From positions 1 to 10,034 of the forward strand of contig CAZISM010000165.1 in assembly GCA_964541895.1 (NCBI GenBank): DNA of 10,034 nt, in the 5' to 3' direction. This DNA comes from CAZISM01 sp964541895. Lineage in GTDB: Bacteria; Zhuqueibacterota; Zhuqueibacteria; Residuimicrobiales; Residuimicrobiaceae. Below the pieces are notes generated by a model. It saw only the letters and a list, made by a program, of their open reading frames with translations, did not search any database and was not told the origin of the DNA. A program made the position numbers and the translations under genes. Position 1 is the first letter of the stretch, and every line of letters starts with the position of its first letter. This document shows positions 6,615-10,034 of the stretch, one piece after another.

Positions 6615-6776
6615 CGCTGTATGCTTTAACTATGCAGACACATTTCATAATTATCTTTCTATGGAATAGCATGCCGCGAAATGACGGTTGAACCGAAAAT
6701 CCAGGAAAAAAGCCATGACAGGTTTCGTTCCCGACCTGATGCTTCATGCGCGGCACCGCGTGCGAACGCACCCTCG
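6599..6776. other. Intergenic region between methyltransferase and nitrilase-family genes
   Basis: This 178-bp gap has no supported gene. The part near 6630-6670 is AT-rich compared with its surroundings and may hold the promoter of the nitrilase-family gene, for example a GATAAT-like hexamer on the minus strand, but no matching -35 hexamer could be placed. No terminator for the methyltransferase gene is visible. Confidence 0.35.
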
Positions 6777-7352
6777 TCAGGCAGCCCCAGTCACACCCTT
6801 TGTCAGGACGGCCGACCAGCTCATCGGCAGTTTGGGCCCTTCGCTCGATGCAAATCCCGCAGCCTCTGCCTTTTGAATCGTTTCGCTGAATTGGGCGCGC
6901 GAGACATGGAACATTTTCGGTTCCACTATCAGAAACTTGCCCTCTTTGTGCAGTAATGGAAACACTTGCCGGAAAAAAGCGGCCTGATCTGGTACCTCAT
7001 GAATCATATAAAAAGTCAGGATGAAATCTGCTGATACGGACACGCTCAGACTCGACGAATCACATTTCACCAATTCAATGCGCTTCGACAGCTCAGTTCC
7101 TCTGATCTTTCCTGCAAGCTTGTCAAGCATCCCCTGTTGCAGGTCGACAGCAATCACTCTCCCGGCAGGCCCCACCAGACGCGCGAGCTCGATCGAAAAG
7201 AACCCCGGGCCACAGCCAATGTCCAAGGCCGTCATGCCTTCCGTCACATAGGGAGATAATATCTTTTGCGGGTTCTGAAGCCATCGTCTGAGTCTGTTGT
7301 CCAGCGAATTGGCAAGCTCGACCGGACATACTCTTTTTTGTTCTGTGGTCAT
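6777..7352 (-). CDS. Class I SAM-dependent methyltransferase (UbiE/arsenite-methyltransferase-like small type)
   Basis: The protein has 191 residues from the ATG at 7352, which has GAGGAG (7357-7362 on the complement) 4 nt upstream. The longer frame start at 7457 would add 35 unconserved residues and is rejected. The N-terminal stretch CPVELANSLDNRLRRWLQNPQKIL (9-32) is typical of a compact methyltransferase group known from bacteria and methanogens. Motif I is LDIGCGPGFF (43-52), the acidic residue that contacts the SAM ribose is Asp70 in RVIAVD, then comes KCDSSSL (96-102). Motif IV is ADFILTFYMIHEVPD (108-122), and LIVEPKMFHVS follows. The product should methylate a small molecule in the cytoplasm; members are usually annotated by similarity to UbiE or arsenite methyltransferase. 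The cysteine arrangement of true ArsM enzymes is not evident, so I do not assign arsenic methylation. Confidence 0.92.
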   Translation of the reverse strand: MTTEQKRVCPVELANSLDNRLRRWLQNPQKILSPYVTEGMTALDIGCGPGFFSIELARLVGPAGRVIAVDLQQGMLDKLAGKIRGTELSKRIELVKCDSSSLSVSVSADFILTFYMIHEVPDQAAFFRQVFPLLHKEGKFLIVEPKMFHVSRAQFSETIQKAEAAGFASSEGPKLPMSWSAVLTKGVTGAA

Positions 7353-7519
7353 GGCACTCCTCGGTAAACGAATGATCCGTGTCGCCGGAACAGGCACCTG
7401 CTCCGATTCACGGTTTGACTGATTCGGTACGGCCCAGCGGCGGCGTGGAATGGCCAACGCTGCAACCGGTTATTAGCCCGCACGATGTCTGCGCTAGTGC
7501 CACCTGGGCCTGTAGGCGC
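7353..7519. other. Intergenic region between SDR-DUF2867 and methyltransferase genes
   Basis: This 167-bp gap has no supported gene. A perfect 12-bp palindrome (gtaggcgcctac, 7512-7523) covers the stop codon of the SDR gene; without a loop or T-run it is not a usual terminator. No clear promoter hexamers were found. Confidence 0.35.
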
Positions 7520-8956
7520 CTACTCTGCCGCATGGGCAATGCCGCGCAGCATCCCAGCGAACACGAGTTGGTGCAAAGGCCAGACAGCGTACCAATAGGT
7601 CAGACCCAATAGTCCAAGCGGATCAAAAGTAGCTGTCTGCCGCAACTCGGTTCCGGCGCCGAGCGGCAGAACTTCGAACTCCAGCCACGCCCGCCCCGGC
7701 AGCTTCATCTCGGCGGCCAGACGCAACCGTTTGCCCGGATCGATGCTCTCGACCCTCCAGCAATCCAGGGTATCACCCACCAGCAGGCGCTGCGGGTCAC
7801 GACGCCCCCGACGCATGCCGACTCCGCCCAACATTAGATCCAGCCAGCCACGCAAGGTCCAAAGCCAGTTGGCGTAATACCAACCCGTCGTGCCACCGAT
7901 GCGCTCCACAGCAGCGAACACTGCAGAAGGCGCAGCTCGCACCGGCATGGAGCGTACATCCACCAGCCGGTTGCCGAATCGTACTCCACCCCATTGCCGG
8001 GGCTCGCCCGCTGCGGATAATGCATCCGACCAGGAAGTTTGTGCAAAGCTGGAATCCTCATTTCGAAGCGCGCTCGCAATAGCTTCGCACACGCCCATCG
8101 GCCGGATCGAGAACATGCGAATGGCGGTGTCGTCCCGCACCACCGTAGGATTTCGCAGGCTGTCGATCAACTTGCGCCCAACCCGCGCATACAGCGGCGT
8201 AACCAAGCCCAACCAGAGACTGGAAAGACGTGGTGTCAGCAGCGGCACAGGAATCATTGAGCGCCGCAGTCCGCGTTGCCGCGCGTATTCGCGCATCAGT
8301 TCGCCATAGGACACTCGATCCGGCCCGCCGATTTCAATGATGAGGCTGCGTTGGCCGGTCTCCACGGTCAGCGCCGCGCGCAAATAATCCAGCACGTCGC
8401 AGATGGCGATGGGTTGCGCCGTTACCTGCACCCAGCGCGGCGTCACCATCACTGGCAGTCGCTCCACCAGCGCGCGAATCATCTCAAACGACAAGCTGCC
8501 GGAGCCGATGATGATGGATGCCCGCAGTTCAATCACCGGCACACCGTGCGCACGCAGTCGCTCCCCCACCTCGTGCCGGCTCTGCAAATGCGCCGACAAC
8601 TCCGCTTCGCTATCGCCCAAGCCGCCGAGATAAATAATCCGCCGCACACCTGCACCGCAAGCGGCAGCAAAATGGTCCGCGGCAAGACGATCCTGTTCCT
8701 TAAAATCGCCGGTCGCTCCCATCGAATGAACCAGATAATACGCGGCTTCGACACCCTGCATGGCGAGGGACAGCGACGCCGCATCGAGAACATCGCCGGG
8801 CACGACCTCGACGCCCTCCGGCACCCGCGAAGATAGACGTTCAGGCTGCCGCGCCAGGCATCGAACGCGCCAACCATCTTTCACCAACAGCGGCAGCAAG
8901 CGGCCGCCGACATAACCCGTTGCTCCAGTGACGAGAATTAGCTTGTCAGCGGGCAT
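7520..8956 (-). CDS. Atypical SDR NAD(P)-binding protein fused to a DUF2867 domain
   Basis: The protein has 478 residues from the ATG at 8956, which has AAAGGAGGA (8961-8969 on the complement) 4 nt upstream. The ATG at 8974 is rejected because that site would fall inside its coding sequence. The N-terminal Rossmann fold carries the dinucleotide motif TGATGYVGG (10-18), typical of atypical/extended SDRs in the NmrA-like or SDR_a5 range. It is followed by CLARQPERL, YLVHSMG and RRIIYLGGLG. Where classical SDRs have the catalytic YxxxK, this protein has SRHEVGE, so it may not be a standard oxidoreductase. Residues about 322-478 form a DUF2867 domain with WYYANWLWTLRGWLDLMLGGVGMRRGRRDP, LRLAAEMKLPGRAWLEFEV and TYWYAVWPLHQLVFAGML; its hydrophobic patches suggest contact with lipid or membrane. 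The combination is a known architecture with no established reaction. Its upstream neighbour encodes a tocopherol cyclase-like protein. The gene is GC-rich like the rest of the right half. Confidence 0.9.
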   Translation of the reverse strand: MPADKLILVTGATGYVGGRLLPLLVKDGWRVRCLARQPERLSSRVPEGVEVVPGDVLDAASLSLAMQGVEAAYYLVHSMGATGDFKEQDRLAADHFAAACGAGVRRIIYLGGLGDSEAELSAHLQSRHEVGERLRAHGVPVIELRASIIIGSGSLSFEMIRALVERLPVMVTPRWVQVTAQPIAICDVLDYLRAALTVETGQRSLIIEIGGPDRVSYGELMREYARQRGLRRSMIPVPLLTPRLSSLWLGLVTPLYARVGRKLIDSLRNPTVVRDDTAIRMFSIRPMGVCEAIASALRNEDSSFAQTSWSDALSAAGEPRQWGGVRFGNRLVDVRSMPVRAAPSAVFAAVERIGGTTGWYYANWLWTLRGWLDLMLGGVGMRRGRRDPQRLLVGDTLDCWRVESIDPGKRLRLAAEMKLPGRAWLEFEVLPLGAGTELRQTATFDPLGLLGLTYWYAVWPLHQLVFAGMLRGIAHAAE

Positions 8957-8960
8957 TGGA

Positions 8961-8969
8961 TCCTCCTTT
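8961..8969 (-). promoter_or_regulatory. Strong ribosome binding site deciding the SDR-DUF2867 start
   Basis: AAAGGAGGA on the minus strand, 4 nt before the ATG at 8956. It is the strongest Shine-Dalgarno match in the window and lies inside the frame that a start at 8974 would use, which rules that start out in practice. Confidence 0.75.
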
Positions 8970-8975
8970 GCCATT

Positions 8976-8997
8976 CAGACCAGCGATCAGTCTGGTC
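8976..8997 (-). promoter_or_regulatory. Possible operator-like dyad upstream of the SDR-DUF2867 gene
   Basis: The arms gaccag (8978-8983) and ctggtc (8992-8997) are exact complements around 8 nt; an alternative pairing is cagac (8976-8980) with gtctg (8990-8994). It lies just upstream of the ribosome site. The size and position fit a small dimeric repressor such as those of the TetR family, but no regulator gene is in the window. Confidence 0.3.
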
Positions 8998-9230
8998 ACC
9001 GCCAGATCCTTCGTCTTAGCCTCGATTTCACCCATGAATGGCTGACCGCGGGCCACCAGGATGTATTTGCACAGCAAACGGATTTTAAAATGAAAACCGG
9101 AACCAAAGCCGGATGCTGCTGTTAACAGGGTGGCGCGGATTTAATAGCCGGTCAACGGAAAACATGCGAAGAAACGGACGATTTTGCCAGCGCTAATTCG
9201 TCGACAGACGGACGGCCTGGGAGGAGGCCC

Positions 9231-10034
9231 TCACGGGGATCCGTGCACCATCCGCAGCAGGCGGGGCAAATCGCCGCTGGCTTCGACTCCGCTGTGCTGC
9301 CCCGTTTGCGCAAAGAGGACCCGGCCGGATTTCCGTTCGCTCAAGGTTACCGCAACGGTTCCATCCAGGGATTCGCCGATGCGCAGGTTCATGCCGGCCG
9401 CTCCGGGCGCCTGCAGCTGACCGGTGCGGCACAGGCGCGCCTGCAGGTCCAGACGATGGCTGCGTCCAGCCAGGATGCAGGAAATCCTGTTCTCTGGCAG
9501 TTCCAGTTGCTCGATTTCACCGTTAAGATAGGTAGCGAAACGGTACAGGTGCCCCTGATGGAGAAATCCGGCAATGAAACCGACAAACGCGCCACGCAGC
9601 CAGGGAATAATCGCCACGGAAGCGAACAATGAAGTCCCAGGCTGCTCAAAGTGGTTGCTCTGCATCCAGACATACGCGTGCGGAAACGAAGAGCCCCAAT
9701 CCTTTTCCAGATAACCACGGCCGCCGTTGAAATCAAGCAGAGCAGTTTCCAGTTGCAGAGTTCCATCCAGCTCATGGTCCATGCTGAGAATCCCGTGATA
9801 ACACTGCATGAATGGAACCCAGGCATACCAGCCCATGACGCCGGGAGAACGCCAGGCTACCGGCCATGGCTGGATCTGCGCATGTGTGATTCTGCCGCTT
9901 AACATGCCTGAATCACTATGAAGGTCCAGCTGCAGCGATCGGCTGGAAAACCGGTTCGCGCCGATTTGAACGTCAAATGCGCGCCGGTCTGCGTGAAATT
10001 CTTCCAAAGGGTAGCGATGATACCAGGAACGGCC
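9231..10034 (-). CDS. Tocopherol cyclase-like protein, N-terminus cut by window edge
   Basis: The frame ends with TGA at 9231-9233 and is still open at the right edge; the visible part is 267 residues, and the N-terminal part (some tens of residues by family length) lies outside. The TTG at 10007 is an internal leucine, as GRSWYHRYPLEEFH reads through. Family marks are MGWYAWVPFMQCYHGILSMDHELDG (about 67-91), then GGRGYLEKDWGSSFPHAYVWMQSNHF (about 104-129) and SLFASVAIIPW. This K-D-WG-FP-YVW-Q-NHF pattern is the signature of the tocopherol cyclase family (plant VTE1 and cyanobacterial homologues), which forms the chromanol ring of vitamin E. Homologues also exist in heterotrophic bacteria without known tocopherol synthesis, where the function is open and may be binding or closing rings on other prenyl lipids. 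A lipocalin-like beta fold is expected. It is followed on the same strand, 274 bp on, by the SDR-DUF2867 gene. Confidence 0.88.
   Translation of the reverse strand, partial: GRSWYHRYPLEEFHADRRAFDVQIGANRFSSRSLQLDLHSDSGMLSGRITHAQIQPWPVAWRSPGVMGWYAWVPFMQCYHGILSMDHELDGTLQLETALLDFNGGRGYLEKDWGSSFPHAYVWMQSNHFEQPGTSLFASVAIIPWLRGAFVGFIAGFLHQGHLYRFATYLNGEIEQLELPENRISCILAGRSHRLDLQARLCRTGQLQAPGAAGMNLRIGESLDGTVAVTLSERKSGRVLFAQTGQHSGVEASGDLPRLLRMVHGSP

Larger units (their letters stand above)
8957..9230. other. Intergenic region between the tocopherol cyclase-like and SDR-DUF2867 genes
   Basis: This 274-bp gap is the longest in the window. It holds a strong ribosome site and a dyad close to the SDR start. 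Past the cyclase stop there is a weak 5-bp hairpin (ggcct 9214-9218 / aggcc 9225-9229) with no T-run. The length and the strong translation signal suggest that the SDR gene has its own promoter. Small frames here lack any family features. Confidence 0.45.

Noticed and set aside
6020..6691. A 223-codon plus-strand frame opposite the nitrilase-family gene
   Set aside because: The minus strand carries an intact Glu-Lys-Cys triad, and the plus frame shows no family features.
7512..7523. Perfect 12-bp palindrome at the SDR gene stop
   Set aside because: No loop, no T-run, and it overlaps the stop codon; most simply chance in GC-rich sequence.
1..10034. CRISPR arrays, insertion sequences, tRNA genes, toxin-antitoxin or phage genes
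   Set aside because: No regularly spaced repeats, transposase-like proteins, terminal inverted repeats with target duplications, cloverleaf sequences or matching small proteins were seen.

Overview
The window comes from an unidentified bacterium of mid to moderately high GC. It has Shine-Dalgarno-led genes and Sec-type signal peptides. I see no rRNA, tRNA, phage, transposase or CRISPR sequence, and nothing that fixes the phylum. It looks like a heterotroph with polysaccharide-degrading capacity. The genes I list are intact, apart from the two cut by the window edges.

Left part (1-5049), a carbohydrate region: the 3' part of a family 2 glycoside hydrolase (plus strand) faces two minus-strand genes for exported proteins. 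One is an unassigned protein with an alpha/alpha-barrel-like helical body (1950-3533); the other is a right-handed parallel beta-helix protein (3742-5043). A small, GC-richer YCII-domain gene (1640-1945, plus strand) sits between the GH2 gene and the helical-barrel gene and stops 4 nt from the latter's stop codon. The leaders of the two exported-protein genes share an exact 11-nt word and both carry hairpins, which hints at common control. There is no SusC/SusD pair, sugar transporter or regulator in view, so this is only part of a possible degradation locus.

Right part (5236-10034), all minus strand: a membrane-anchored bacterial PH-domain protein, a nitrilase-superfamily amidohydrolase, a small class I SAM-dependent methyltransferase, an SDR-type NAD(P)-binding protein fused to a DUF2867 domain, and the C-terminal part of a tocopherol cyclase-like protein cut by the right edge. 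Gaps of about 110-275 bp separate these genes and most have their own good Shine-Dalgarno site, so they look like separate small transcription units rather than one tight operon. The cyclase-like, SDR and methyltransferase genes could all act on lipids or quinones, but that is inference from family membership and proximity.

No intergenic stretch exceeds 300 bp. The gaps hold dyads and hairpins, described individually, but no canonical hairpin-plus-U-tract terminator. I find no clear evidence of an undescribed multi-gene system. The best leads are the exported helical-barrel/beta-helix pair with its shared upstream element and the bacterial tocopherol cyclase-like/SDR-DUF2867 pair.
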